NCBI GenBank assembly: GCA_947626795.1
Contig: CANQTH010000006.1
Coordinates: forward strand, 1-61,115
DNA from: an uncultured Lachnospiraceae bacterium
GTDB taxonomy: Bacteria; Bacillota; Clostridia; Lachnospirales; Lachnospiraceae
Length of the DNA: 61,115 nt
Direction: 5' to 3'
The translations under genes were made by a program, and so were the position numbers. The first letter of the stretch is position 1. Each line of letters opens with the position of its first letter. Shown piece by piece: positions 34,598-44,584 of the stretch. Below the pieces are notes generated by a model that worked only from the letters and a program-made list of their open reading frames with translations, was not told the DNA's origin and ran no database searches.

Positions 34598-34608
34598 CTC
34601 TTTACCTT
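34473..34608. repeat. 136-bp direct repeat, displaced copy (pglZ 5' end)
   Basis: This copy is exact to 32013-32148 and ends at the base where the resident sequence changes from TTTACCTTTC to TTTACCTTCC. It lies between the AAA ATPase gene and ptuA. Confidence 0.95.
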
Positions 34609-34677
34609 CCAATTCATTCCTACTTTATAATCTGAAATATTCTCGAATCATATGTATGAGAGTCAACTACCGATACC

Positions 34678-35718
34678 CTACAATTTATACATAGCATCGA
34701 ATTCCTGCATAATTGCATTATGTTCCAAATCAGATGCAGAATTTCTCATTTCATAATTAACATCTCGTGTTTTTTCATCCCGGAACAATGAAATAAATCT
34801 GATATCTAATTTTTCAGGATTTAATTCTGGATAAGCTGCAATCATATTAAACTCCTGTTGAATAAAATAATCATGTGTGGAAACAAAAATCTGTACCCCC
34901 ATCTGAGCTAAAGCAGCCATTGCCTGTACAATTGGACGGATCATTTTAGGATTCATATTCGTTTCCGGTTCGTCCCAGAATAATATAGTATTTTTATTCA
35001 GGCTTCCTGAAAGGATCATATAAACGATCATGGATAGCTTTCTATATCCATCTGAAAGCAATCCCATCTCAAATTCACCTTCCCCTTTTATTTTAAAATA
35101 GAATTTCTTGCTTTTATGCACAATTGTTCCTTTCATTATGTCTTCCAAATTACTTAATACCTGATTCTGTTCCGTAGTGTTAGGACCTTTTGAAATTGGC
35201 CGGTCCAAAAGTTTTGCAAGATCATAATACATTTCTTCGAAATCGATATGATATTCATCATATAGTGACACAAAATGTTCTACTGTGGAAATCATTTCTT
35301 TGGTAGGAATATAAATAGCATCATATTTTTTTGTTTTTTTACCTTGCACTATAGAAACATCCGCATGATTTTCCTGTCTGTTTCCAAATCCAACTGCAAT
35401 TTTTTGATTCTCCTCCAAATCAACCGAAAATTCTGTCCGATTGCTTCCCTGTTTACGGCTTACCAGTCTGCCAATTTTCATTTCATCGGGACGGAACACG
35501 CCCTGAATCTTTTTGACAAAAATCTGTTCTTCCATCTCTTTTGTCAAATTATCTCTGTCTCCATTACTAAGCGGTTTTATCAAAGAATACATCACTTTTA
35601 AAAGTGTTGTTTTTCCAGTGCTATTTTCACCACTGATAATGTTGATATGATCCGACCAATTTATTTCTGCATTTTCAAAAGCCATAAAATGATTTAATGT
35701 CAACTTTTTTATCTTCAT
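34678..35718 (-). CDS. AAA-family ATPase, BREX cargo, single gene
   Basis: The 346-residue protein has Walker A GENSTGKT (30-37), a signature-like GLLSDGYRKLSM, Walker B ILFWDEPETNMNP and VSTHDYF. It resembles the SMC/OLD-like ATPases common in defence islands but has no TOPRIM or nuclease domain. No partner nuclease is adjacent, since the next gene downstream belongs to the Septu pair. It sits in the slot between pglX and pglZ, in operon direction. I infer an antiphage role, alone or as a replacement ATPase for the PtuB nuclease; neither is shown. Confidence 0.8.
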   Translation of the reverse strand: MKIKKLTLNHFMAFENAEINWSDHINIISGENSTGKTTLLKVMYSLIKPLSNGDRDNLTKEMEEQIFVKKIQGVFRPDEMKIGRLVSRKQGSNRTEFSVDLEENQKIAVGFGNRQENHADVSIVQGKKTKKYDAIYIPTKEMISTVEHFVSLYDEYHIDFEEMYYDLAKLLDRPISKGPNTTEQNQVLSNLEDIMKGTIVHKSKKFYFKIKGEGEFEMGLLSDGYRKLSMIVYMILSGSLNKNTILFWDEPETNMNPKMIRPIVQAMAALAQMGVQIFVSTHDYFIQQEFNMIAAYPELNPEKLDIRFISLFRDEKTRDVNYEMRNSASDLEHNAIMQEFDAMYKL

Positions 35719-35732
35719 ATCTATTTGTCACC

Positions 35733-35789
35733 TCATTCTTTTTTCTTTATTTTTGCCAAAAAATCTATTTTTAATACTTGCTTGCCTTC
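35733..35789 (-). pseudogene. Divergent copy of the pglX 3' end
   Basis: Read on the minus strand this encodes EGKQVLKIDFLAKIKKKE and stop, aligned with EGKKALKIDLLAKIK at the end of the resident PglX. The DNA differs at several positions, so it is not a simple duplication but the end of another pglX allele. It lies between pglX and the AAA ATPase gene. Confidence 0.8.
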
Positions 35790-35823
35790 CTATGGCGCTT
35801 CCCATAGATCACCTTGATTCTTT

Positions 35824-38800
35824 TTACTTTATCTTTGCCAAAAGATCAATTTTTAATGCTTTCTTCCCTTCCTGTGTCACTTCCACGCCCTGGAATTTCG
35901 CATAATTCACCTTCACTCCGTCATCCAGGTCAATCTCAATTCTTTGATTGGCGATATGTGCCATCGCTTCATCATAAGATTTCATCTGAGCAAGCTGTTT
36001 GGCGTACTTGGCAATCTGCTGTACCGATTTTTTCTTATCTGCCGCATTTGATGTATTTTCACTCGTGTACTGTGCTCTTTGCATCGCCTGCTCTATCGCT
36101 TTCTGCGTTTTGTGAAGATAGTCTGTACGCACAATTCCTACCGTATCCGGAGTATAACGGTGCATATAGATCAACGCCTTAAAACCATTTTCCTTTCCAC
36201 TGTCAAACATCCAGTAAATAGGACGCTTCTGATATATCTTTAAGTGGTCCGGATAAAAATCCTTCAAAAAGTAATTTCGTATTACCTCTCTGGAAGTATC
36301 TCCTTTATTGCCCAATGCCTTTGCAATAAAATCAAGGTTTTCTTCCAGTGTATCTGCGCCGTAAACAATTTTAACAAACTCTGCAAAACGTACAACAATA
36401 TCATCCGGGAAATATTCTTCATCCGTAATCGGAATGACATTATCTTTATCCGGATTATACGTACATTTCTTCACACCATCATCTGTTTTATAATAAAACT
36501 CGCCTGTTGGAACTGAGGCTCCCGGTGCTCCCGCAAAGCCTGTTCCACATCTTGGTGCTGAGCTTTCTAAGAAATGTGATTCAAATGGCTGCCCTGCTAA
36601 CACAAGACCTTCCTCATCCAATGAATATCGTCCAAACATACAACCGACTGCATAAGAAATAAAACTCTTAATATCTCTTTGTAAATCTGCTTTACGAACA
36701 GTAACATCTTTATCTTCTACATCGGGCGTCAGCTCATCCTGCAAACCGTAGATATCAATGAAAATGCGATTCAGTTCTTCCTCGTTGGATTTTAATTGAT
36801 TAAACCGAATAAAACACTCATTTTCCCAATTTGTATATGCTTCTTTGATATAATTCATATCATAGATATGATTCTTCTTATCTTTTTGCATTTCCTCCAT
36901 TGAAAATGAGGAGTAACGGATAAGTGGATGTTGTGTAAAATCCCATGAAGTTTCAAAGGAATCCCATTCTTTTTTCTCCAAATCAATATTTTGTTCCACC
37001 AGATTGTTTATTTGAACATTGGTTAACACATTCTTTTTTACTGGAATAAAAAAAATATCTCTAATCTGATAATTTATTGTCGGACTAATTAATTTTAATA
37101 ATGCTCTTGAAACATTTGAATTTAATAGTCCAAGTATTCCGTTTATATAGTTAATGTTGTTGATAAATATACTTGTTCCTGCTTTTTCAAACAATTCATT
37201 CTCCCACAATTTTCTAAAAGAAGGGGGGCCTGATGTAATATAGGACCATGTAATACCACTTTTAAATCGAAGATATTCTGGAACGATTCTCGCTATGCTA
37301 TCTTGTTTATAATGTTGTCTTGCTTTTGAAGTCCATAAAATTACATTATCATCATTTCCGTAATATTTTCTATATCCACCACCTCTTGCACATTTGACCC
37401 AGTATTCTTTGTTAATATTATTATAATCAACTTCCCAAAATAAACGTAAATATTTATTATTATTTCCTGTAATATTCTGTCCATTAGATGTCGCATACTT
37501 GGAAATATAATCATTATCAAATGCTTTAATAAAATTATTACTTGCCCAATATGCCACAGGCAAGCCAGGTATCTTAGAAAACTCAAACTGTTCTGCTTCA
37601 TAAAAATAACCACAATTACTGTTGCCAATTGCTTCAAGAACTTTTTGTTTTTGTATTTCCATTCCACCTTTGAAATCCGACAATCTAAAGCACAATGCTT
37701 TTTCTACGGCATTACCATTTTTTAGGACAAATGAGCAAATCGGAACAGTTGCTTCCTCAAAAGCGGAATATTCCATCTGCACTAAAGTAATTATTGATTT
37801 ATTATGAATGATGAAATCTCTTAAATTCTCGTATGTCTTAATAAACATCCACACCATAGGTGTCATAAATGCTGAATAGCCACCTCTAACACAAAAATTA
37901 AAATTTCGATACATAAAAATTGCAAACAAATCACCTGCATAATCTTTATAATTATCCACAGCAAATTTTTTGAGCTGTCCTTGCATTTTCCCTAAATAAG
38001 GGGGATTTGTCGCCACAACATTATATTTCTTCGCAAGTATATTAGCCTGCCTTGCAAGTAGTAAACACTTTGGTTGAATTTTTTGAATCCAGTTACTTTT
38101 AACGAAATCTAATTGACCGTCTAATTCAATATTCAACAAGTACTCAGAAAATAACTTATAATCATTTTCGTCTACACTTTGTAATGAACCGATTTCCTTT
38201 GCATCCTTAAAAGCTCTAACCAAATATTCTCCTATTATATTCATATTTGAATCTTGAGTTAATCCATCACATGAAAACTTTTCAATTTCGTTACTTTCCT
38301 GAATCGTACACAAATTATTATGCATACCCGCAGTTAATGCTCTTCGGTTATAATTCCTTGCTTTCATCATTACTGCAAAATAGGCTAATTGATAGGCTCT
38401 ATCATCAATATCTAAGCCAAACAAATTATCCTGAACTATGTTTAATGCTGCATCTCTATCTGAGTATCCACACTCTCTATATATTTCCATAAATACATCA
38501 AATGCATACACAAGAATATGTCCACTTCCCATACATGGATCAAGGAACGTAAGCTCTGTCGGATCAATTTTTTCATCAATATATTCTATGTTTCCATTTT
38601 TAGGCATAACAAAGAATTCTAATTTTTCCCGTAATTTGCTATTTGGATTTCTTTCTATCCAATATCTTCCCAGCGAATTATCAACCATATATCTTACTAC
38701 CCAATCTGTTGTAAACAACTGAGTAGCTGCAGGAATATCCTCTTTTTTTACAGTTCCCTTATAGATATTGATTACTTCATTTTTTCTTTCTTCGTTATAA

Positions 38801-39489
38801 TACTGATATAACCAACCAATAATCTCGACCTGCCCACTTTTCTGTACATTAAAATCACCTTCTGGTATACCTGTATCAGAATTAACAAGCATTTGAACGA
38901 TACTCTCTTTGTCAGTAAAAGAAATATTTAATAGCAATTCCGTGTAATCTTCTGTCTCCTCAAACAGTTCTGGCAAAACTTCATGAAGCAAATTACACTG
39001 CTTGATAAAAAGCATTCTGAATAAATCATCAAGCCTGTTATTCATCTTAGCATCAATGATGTCTTCTCTCTCTTCATCTGTAAAATTCCAGCCGATATCA
39101 GGAGCTATTGTTACGATATCCGGCTCATTTTTCCCTTCTTTTTCAGAAGAAAGCACGCGAACTCTTACCGGGTACATATAGTCATTGACTTCCATAAAAC
39201 GAATTGCGCAGATTCTGTTAAACCATGTGTATGCCACTTCTTCCACTACTGCTTCAAAACCTTTTGCATGAATCCGATCTGCAAGTTTTCTTCTCTGCTC
39301 GCATTGTTTCTTGTTTAGCGTAACTTCAGTACCTGCCGCTGTTTGATATACTTCAAAATCAGTTCCTTTTGTAACCGCGCCACTGCAATGATCCGGCGTG
39401 ATTCCAAGCATACCTGCTTTATCTGTTACAGATGCAATCAGTTTCTGTCTTGCCTCGATTGCAAATTTCTTAATAGCATTCTTATTCAT
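35824..39489 (-). CDS. pglX: BREX adenine-specific DNA methyltransferase PglX
   Basis: The 1221-residue protein matches BREX-1 PglX. It has the SAM motif DPCMGSG at 317-323 and the N6-adenine catalytic NPPY at 495-498. PglX methylates a short non-palindromic host motif and is needed for self/non-self marking. The long variable central and C-terminal region sets specificity. The ribosome site AGGAG precedes ATG 39489, and brxC ends just upstream. It is intact, with no internal stop. Two divergent copies of its last codons lie downstream. Confidence 0.95.
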   Translation of the reverse strand: MNKNAIKKFAIEARQKLIASVTDKAGMLGITPDHCSGAVTKGTDFEVYQTAAGTEVTLNKKQCEQRRKLADRIHAKGFEAVVEEVAYTWFNRICAIRFMEVNDYMYPVRVRVLSSEKEGKNEPDIVTIAPDIGWNFTDEEREDIIDAKMNNRLDDLFRMLFIKQCNLLHEVLPELFEETEDYTELLLNISFTDKESIVQMLVNSDTGIPEGDFNVQKSGQVEIIGWLYQYYNEERKNEVINIYKGTVKKEDIPAATQLFTTDWVVRYMVDNSLGRYWIERNPNSKLREKLEFFVMPKNGNIEYIDEKIDPTELTFLDPCMGSGHILVYAFDVFMEIYRECGYSDRDAALNIVQDNLFGLDIDDRAYQLAYFAVMMKARNYNRRALTAGMHNNLCTIQESNEIEKFSCDGLTQDSNMNIIGEYLVRAFKDAKEIGSLQSVDENDYKLFSEYLLNIELDGQLDFVKSNWIQKIQPKCLLLARQANILAKKYNVVATNPPYLGKMQGQLKKFAVDNYKDYAGDLFAIFMYRNFNFCVRGGYSAFMTPMVWMFIKTYENLRDFIIHNKSIITLVQMEYSAFEEATVPICSFVLKNGNAVEKALCFRLSDFKGGMEIQKQKVLEAIGNSNCGYFYEAEQFEFSKIPGLPVAYWASNNFIKAFDNDYISKYATSNGQNITGNNNKYLRLFWEVDYNNINKEYWVKCARGGGYRKYYGNDDNVILWTSKARQHYKQDSIARIVPEYLRFKSGITWSYITSGPPSFRKLWENELFEKAGTSIFINNINYINGILGLLNSNVSRALLKLISPTINYQIRDIFFIPVKKNVLTNVQINNLVEQNIDLEKKEWDSFETSWDFTQHPLIRYSSFSMEEMQKDKKNHIYDMNYIKEAYTNWENECFIRFNQLKSNEEELNRIFIDIYGLQDELTPDVEDKDVTVRKADLQRDIKSFISYAVGCMFGRYSLDEEGLVLAGQPFESHFLESSAPRCGTGFAGAPGASVPTGEFYYKTDDGVKKCTYNPDKDNVIPITDEEYFPDDIVVRFAEFVKIVYGADTLEENLDFIAKALGNKGDTSREVIRNYFLKDFYPDHLKIYQKRPIYWMFDSGKENGFKALIYMHRYTPDTVGIVRTDYLHKTQKAIEQAMQRAQYTSENTSNAADKKKSVQQIAKYAKQLAQMKSYDEAMAHIANQRIEIDLDDGVKVNYAKFQGVEVTQEGKKALKIDLLAKIK

Positions 39490-39502
39490 CGAAGATTTTC
39501 TC

Positions 39503-42500
39503 CTAACTTAATGTGATAATGGTGTCTTCCCCAAGTTCCCGCATGATTTTCTTCTTCATTTCCGCAAGAAACTGATCCACATCTGCCTCGGTTTCCATCG
39601 TATATGTTCTTGCACCAGCCATATTGCTGATTGAAAGATTTTTCTTTTTCTTCCAATGCCTGGCATTTGATACGGCATTTGCAGCTACAGCCGCCCCTGC
39701 CGGAGGTGTCATCGGCTGTGCATCGCCTGCCGTCGGTGTCGCTGGTTCAATGGACGGCACAACGGTCTGCGGTGCATGAGTTCTCTCATAATCCTCAATT
39801 TCATCTAAGCACCGAAGCTTTAAGGTATCACTTTCTAACTTGATATTCTTGACCGCAGCGATCTCATTTGATCGTTCCAGCTTTTCCGACAACTCATCAA
39901 ATTTCTGATGGAATTTGATGCGGAATACATCTGCAAATTCTTTCTGATCCAATGTATCCATGACAATTTTTCTGTCATTTGCTGCGATCGGGCGCATTGC
40001 TGCTGCTTCGTTTTCCAGTAATCGGCCGTACATATCCGTAAACTTCCGGCTCATCTCCGGAAGCTTCTGAATGCTTCCATATGGATTCCTGGCATTGATA
40101 ATGGCTTCCATATCTGCTGCCAAATCAATGATTTCCTGCTCTCTTACGTATGTCTTACTGTTTTCAAAAATATTGATGTATTTGAGTGCCTTCTCGAATA
40201 TATTCTTCTGTTCTCCATGAAAGAAGTCAAATACAGGAGCTGTATCCTCCGCATCATCTAAAAGATCGTCACGCGCATCGTCCACTTCCTGAAAGAATAC
40301 AGAAGGTTCTGCAATCGCACGAACCTCTTTTAATCTCTTCTGTGCGCTCTCCATGATACTTTTGCCCGGAAACTTAAGATTTACACGGTATTCCACCATA
40401 ACGTCTTCAAATTCTTTCAGCTTATTGTCTGCATATCCCGCAAACTGTTTCATGATCACATCATCGTCATCACTGCTTACAGATACACCAAAGTAATCCT
40501 TCATCACTTCTTTTACGGAGCGGATCTGTCCATCTGTCGCACGCACTCTGACATCGATCAGAAGTTTTTCTACGAAATCCCTCTTTGTAATATAACGGAC
40601 CAGCTCATCCTTAGACTGATTAAGCAGCGATAAAGTCTGGCTGTTCAATGTAAGCGCAATACGACCCTGCTTAAAGAGAGTTGCAACAAGCCACTGAACA
40701 TCTTTCTGATCGAATCCATAAGGAGCCATTGAAAACTGATCCTGCAATCCTTTTAGCGATGTCTTCATATGTCTTGCATTGTTAAGGCTGATAAACTGCA
40801 GCACATCATCCAATGCCAGCTTATTAGGGGTTGTATCTGCTATGCCTACAAAACTCATTTGTCCATCATTTTGAAATACATCCGCAATGTCGGAAAGCTC
40901 AGGCGCTGTCTCCATATATGTCAACTTATTATACTGCTTCATCACAAGTTTACCCAGCGCCTCATTCAGGCGTGCAGCCGGATCATGTGATGACAATGTA
41001 ACCTTATCCCCGTTCACATAAATGTCTGCATTTTTCAGCGCGTCCTCAATAAAGATACGGATTCTCGTCTTTTTCTCTTCTCTCTCATCCGTCTTTGCCC
41101 TGATAATACTTTCAAGAACGCCTTTGGCATCTGCAGCATTCTTATTGAGATACTTATAAATCTTTAAACTCTCTGTAATCTCATCAAGAAACGTACTGTC
41201 ATTTGGCATTTTTACGATCACTTCATTTGCAGAAGCTGATTGAAGGCGTAATGCAGCATCACTATCCTCTCCACCATACGGAGTAATAATACGGATGCCA
41301 ATATCATTTGACTGATTGTTCTTAAAATATCTGTCATCCACCTTCTGGTTGAATGCAAACATATATCTATTACTATATCTGTACTTCTTTTCTGTATAGA
41401 TACTCTCGAAGATAACAGAAGAAACCTCGCTGATAATTTCACCAAGTTCTACTGTTTCTGCGTTAATCGCTTTATTGATATCCTGCTCCTCATTCGTCAG
41501 GAATACGTAGATTTCGCCATTCTTCTGTACAAGAGTCTCTTTGATTAATTTCTTTAAAGAGTCTTCTACTTTTCCGCGAATTACAACACGTTCATCATCA
41601 ATATTTGAAATCATAAGTGTTGTAAGGTTATCTGCATTTGCCTTGATCTCCTTTACATATTTGATCATAAACAACACTTTAAGCGCTTCTACATCGAACT
41701 CATCCAGCTTACTGTTATCTGCTGCCTGAGAAATAACTATACTGTGCTGATGGTCAATGAATTTGTGCAGCGGATCATAGAAGTAGCTGAACGGAATCAG
41801 TACGCCTGTTTCGGCATCTTTTACCCTGCAGGCAGACTCCTGGAACAAAGCAAGCATAGAACGGGACTGATCGGATAAATGCTTACCACTGGCTCCATGT
41901 GTCCTTACCGCTGTCAATACCTGTCCAAGCAAATTAAATTGATATGGAATGAACGGGTAACATTCCGCAAAATCTGTCTTATCAACATATAGTTTCTTAT
42001 CCGCTGTATCATTGGTAAATGTAATCAGATTCTTGATGACAGACTCCTTTTGCTCATAGAGAAGCTTTAACTGGCTCGCTGCATTTTCATCCTTTTCGAG
42101 CACACGGCGTCTGATCACTTCATCAACATTTGATGCTGACAGAGAAAGTCTTGTATCAAAACGTCCCTGAATTTTAGAAAAGTCATTCCCTTTCGTCTTG
42201 GTAATGGAATCAATATCTTCCTGGCTGGTTACAATGACCCATGCCTTACCTTTACATTTCGTCCCTAAATCTTCTACGATCGTCTGCAAATTGAGCATAA
42301 GCTGCGTATCGTCCGCAATATACTGTCCAATCTCATCTACAAGGAAGATCACATGATGCTTCGGTCCCTTCTTTGCAAGGTATTCCTGCACGAGTCCTAC
42401 AAATTTTTCAATGCTGATATCATAATTTGCCTTAGCAGTCTTACACCAATTACGTGCCGCTTCCTCTGTCATAAAGTTCATCTCTACGATCGTCTTTACA

Positions 42501-43126
42501 ATCTTATCCTGCATGACTGCAAAAGCATTTCTCTTCTTCTCCCAAGGAGCGCCGGCAATCATTTCAAATCGCTCTTTGAACTCCTCGAATTTTCCTTCGT
42601 TGTCAAGCTGACGTTCAAACTCTGCGAGGTAAGGAATTGACCCACAATATCCCTGCATCTCGTTGAATACCTTTAGAAACACTTCTACGATGGCTTCTTT
42701 GCCGGAGCCCACCTTTGCCGAACCCTTTGAGTCGATATTAAACAGCACAACATCAGATGACACATTGCCGGAATTTTTCATCTCACCAATGAGCACCTGA
42801 TCCTTGATTTTATCTCCATCTGTAAAGTATTCGATCGCTCTCTTGCCATCAACTTCTTTGTTCTCTAATATGTATGAGAGAATTTTTAAGAAATGAGATT
42901 TACCGCTTCCAAAGAAACCGGAAATCCATACGCCCATCTTATCCGTATTTCCTTCGATTCCTCTCTCATAATTATCAAAAAAAGTTGTAAAATGCTTAAG
43001 CAGCTCTCTCGTTACAACATATTCCTCAAGCTCTTGCTTTACATTTTCATCTTCGCCCTGTCCGACTTTAATAACGCCTTTGATATCTCTGTCGATAGGT
43101 TTTTTAAACATTTCTCTAATCTGCAT
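39503..43126 (-). CDS. brxC: BREX P-loop protein BrxC
   Basis: The 1207-residue protein has the family N-terminus with Walker A GFFGSGKSHFLK (from 70), HVIFLVDEIGQYI as Walker B, and a long helical body. It matches BrxC/PglY of type I BREX, a large ATPase of the core complex. A low-complexity Pro/Ala/Thr linker (TVVPSIEPATPTAGDAQP) precedes the last 70 residues. GGGGGT precedes ATG 43126. It follows brxB by about 30 bases. Confidence 0.94.
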   Translation of the reverse strand: MQIREMFKKPIDRDIKGVIKVGQGEDENVKQELEEYVVTRELLKHFTTFFDNYERGIEGNTDKMGVWISGFFGSGKSHFLKILSYILENKEVDGKRAIEYFTDGDKIKDQVLIGEMKNSGNVSSDVVLFNIDSKGSAKVGSGKEAIVEVFLKVFNEMQGYCGSIPYLAEFERQLDNEGKFEEFKERFEMIAGAPWEKKRNAFAVMQDKIVKTIVEMNFMTEEAARNWCKTAKANYDISIEKFVGLVQEYLAKKGPKHHVIFLVDEIGQYIADDTQLMLNLQTIVEDLGTKCKGKAWVIVTSQEDIDSITKTKGNDFSKIQGRFDTRLSLSASNVDEVIRRRVLEKDENAASQLKLLYEQKESVIKNLITFTNDTADKKLYVDKTDFAECYPFIPYQFNLLGQVLTAVRTHGASGKHLSDQSRSMLALFQESACRVKDAETGVLIPFSYFYDPLHKFIDHQHSIVISQAADNSKLDEFDVEALKVLFMIKYVKEIKANADNLTTLMISNIDDERVVIRGKVEDSLKKLIKETLVQKNGEIYVFLTNEEQDINKAINAETVELGEIISEVSSVIFESIYTEKKYRYSNRYMFAFNQKVDDRYFKNNQSNDIGIRIITPYGGEDSDAALRLQSASANEVIVKMPNDSTFLDEITESLKIYKYLNKNAADAKGVLESIIRAKTDEREEKKTRIRIFIEDALKNADIYVNGDKVTLSSHDPAARLNEALGKLVMKQYNKLTYMETAPELSDIADVFQNDGQMSFVGIADTTPNKLALDDVLQFISLNNARHMKTSLKGLQDQFSMAPYGFDQKDVQWLVATLFKQGRIALTLNSQTLSLLNQSKDELVRYITKRDFVEKLLIDVRVRATDGQIRSVKEVMKDYFGVSVSSDDDDVIMKQFAGYADNKLKEFEDVMVEYRVNLKFPGKSIMESAQKRLKEVRAIAEPSVFFQEVDDARDDLLDDAEDTAPVFDFFHGEQKNIFEKALKYINIFENSKTYVREQEIIDLAADMEAIINARNPYGSIQKLPEMSRKFTDMYGRLLENEAAAMRPIAANDRKIVMDTLDQKEFADVFRIKFHQKFDELSEKLERSNEIAAVKNIKLESDTLKLRCLDEIEDYERTHAPQTVVPSIEPATPTAGDAQPMTPPAGAAVAANAVSNARHWKKKKNLSISNMAGARTYTMETEADVDQFLAEMKKKIMRELGEDTIITLS

Positions 43127-43155
43127 TGTATCTTACCCCCATTGCAAGAATTGAT

Positions 43156-43737
43156 TTATACCAATCGAAACGCCCGATAATAGTTCTTACCTTCCATAGT
43201 TCCAAAAAGCTTTAAATCCTGTCCGCTATACGTTCCCGGATAGAACATGACTACCGGAATTGTATCTAATACCTGATGAAGGTTATTTAATATATTGTGT
43301 GACGCAATAATCGGATGGCATTTGCCAATACCAGTTAAAAACAACACTCCATCTTCTAAATCCATTGAAAGAATCCGGCTGATGATGAGGTTTAATTCAT
43401 TTGTCTCATCAAGTCCCAGCGTCTCAACAATACTTTCTGCCATATCAAAGAATCCGTTGTCTTCTTCAAGTTCATAAAAAGCTTCTAAATATCCTTCTTC
43501 CTCCAATATCTCACACATCAGATGGAACAGATCTACTTCAATGATATGGAATCCTCGATTTGAATTGTTGATTTTCGCTTTTAAATACTGAATATGGTTT
43601 CTCACGAACAACTCCTGTCTTGGATCATAATCAAATATATAATATCCAACTTCATTTCCCAGTCCGGTATTTGTTCTGAAAGATTCTTCTGAAATCTTTT
43701 TCTCAATCCTATTCAGTCTTTCATCAAGTCCTGCCAT
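43156..43737 (-). CDS. brxB: BREX protein BrxB (DUF1788)
   Basis: The 193-residue protein matches DUF1788/BrxB (RLNRIEKKISEESFRTNTGLG, YYIFDYDPRQE, ending in VVMFYPGTYSG and YRAFRLV). BrxB is a core component needed for type I BREX; its biochemical role is not settled. AAAGGAG lies upstream of ATG 43737, and the gap to brxA is 3 bases. Confidence 0.93.
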   Translation of the reverse strand: MAGLDERLNRIEKKISEESFRTNTGLGNEVGYYIFDYDPRQELFVRNHIQYLKAKINNSNRGFHIIEVDLFHLMCEILEEEGYLEAFYELEEDNGFFDMAESIVETLGLDETNELNLIISRILSMDLEDGVLFLTGIGKCHPIIASHNILNNLHQVLDTIPVVMFYPGTYSGQDLKLFGTMEGKNYYRAFRLV

Positions 43738-43740
43738 CTG

Positions 43741-44343
43741 TTATCTTTCTCCTTTAACCGCTTTTAAATATATCTCCATGTCATTATCCCGCAGCATCTT
43801 CTCTACTTTGCCTGATAGAATAATATTTTTAACATTTTTATTCTTTGCATCTTCCAACAGCCCTGCATCGACCAAATTACGAATATATACGTTTTTGAGT
43901 TTCTTAACACTCGCCTCGGACCATCCTGCCACTTCCTCACTCTGATTTGCCTTATCATCAAAAAAATCATTCAGGTCTCTATTCTCTATTGCACGCTCGC
44001 CTAAAATCTTCTTCATACGATATACTTCATACACAAATTCTCCAAATAGTGCATCCGTCTTCATAATTCCAACTAAAACAAGTATCTTTCCTGCCTCAAT
44101 ATCAGAAGAGGAAATAATGCTTAATGCTTCCACAGGCAAGGACGCTAAACGCTCATATATATAATTGACGGTCCTTCTAAGTCTCTTGGCATCTCGCAAT
44201 GAGAACAGATTCTGTTCTTCAATTACCTGAGTTAATTCTTCCTTGGAGTATCCGGCTGCCATAAGTTCTGCCATCTTTTTACTCTCTACAAATCCAAATA
44301 TCTTAGACGTCATTCCTGCACTATATCTCACTATTTTCACCAT
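43741..44343 (-). CDS. brxA: BREX protein BrxA (DUF1819)
   Basis: The protein matches DUF1819/BrxA (SAGMTSKIFGFVESKKMAELMAAG, then the helical GWSEASVKKLKNVYIRNLVDAGLLED). BrxA is a small DNA-binding core protein of BREX. It overlaps the regulator gene upstream by 23 bases when ATG 44343 is used; upstream starts to 44376 are possible. Overlap implies coupled translation. Confidence 0.9.
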   Translation of the reverse strand: MVKIVRYSAGMTSKIFGFVESKKMAELMAAGYSKEELTQVIEEQNLFSLRDAKRLRRTVNYIYERLASLPVEALSIISSSDIEAGKILVLVGIMKTDALFGEFVYEVYRMKKILGERAIENRDLNDFFDDKANQSEEVAGWSEASVKKLKNVYIRNLVDAGLLEDAKNKNVKNIILSGKVEKMLRDNDMEIYLKAVKGER

Positions 44344-44548
44344 CCTTATCTCTTTCATAATGGATGATGTCACCAAAATCGCAATCTAATTCTTTGCACA
44401 GTCTCTCCATAATATCCATAGAAACCGTCTTGCCTTTGGTCATTTTTGCAATCGTGCTGCTGCTGATCCCATATTTATTTGTCAGGTCAACCTTCTTTAG
44501 ATTTTTGTCAATTAACAACTTCCATAAACCGTTATAGGATACTGCCAT
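44321..44548 (-). CDS. XRE-family regulator of the BREX operon
   Basis: The 75-residue protein is a lone Cro/C1-type helix-turn-helix domain (KKVDLTNKYGISSSTIAKMTKGKTVSMDIMERLCKELDCDFGDII). It is the first gene of the BREX transcription unit and overlaps brxA. AGAGAGG precedes ATG 44548. Single-domain regulators of this type are common at the head of BREX loci and probably repress the operon. A perfect palindrome lies about 27-36 bases upstream. Confidence 0.88.
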   Translation of the reverse strand: MAVSYNGLWKLLIDKNLKKVDLTNKYGISSSTIAKMTKGKTVSMDIMERLCKELDCDFGDIIHYERDKDGENSEI

Positions 44549-44574
44549 AAAACTTACCTCTCTGTCATTTGAAC

Positions 44575-44584
44575 TTAGATCTAA
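44575..44584. promoter_or_regulatory. Palindrome TTAGATCTAA upstream of the BREX operon
   Basis: A perfect 10-base palindrome lies just before the XRE gene's ribosome site. It is a candidate operator for that regulator. No strong promoter could be assigned in 44585-44762, which otherwise holds nothing recognisable. Confidence 0.4.
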
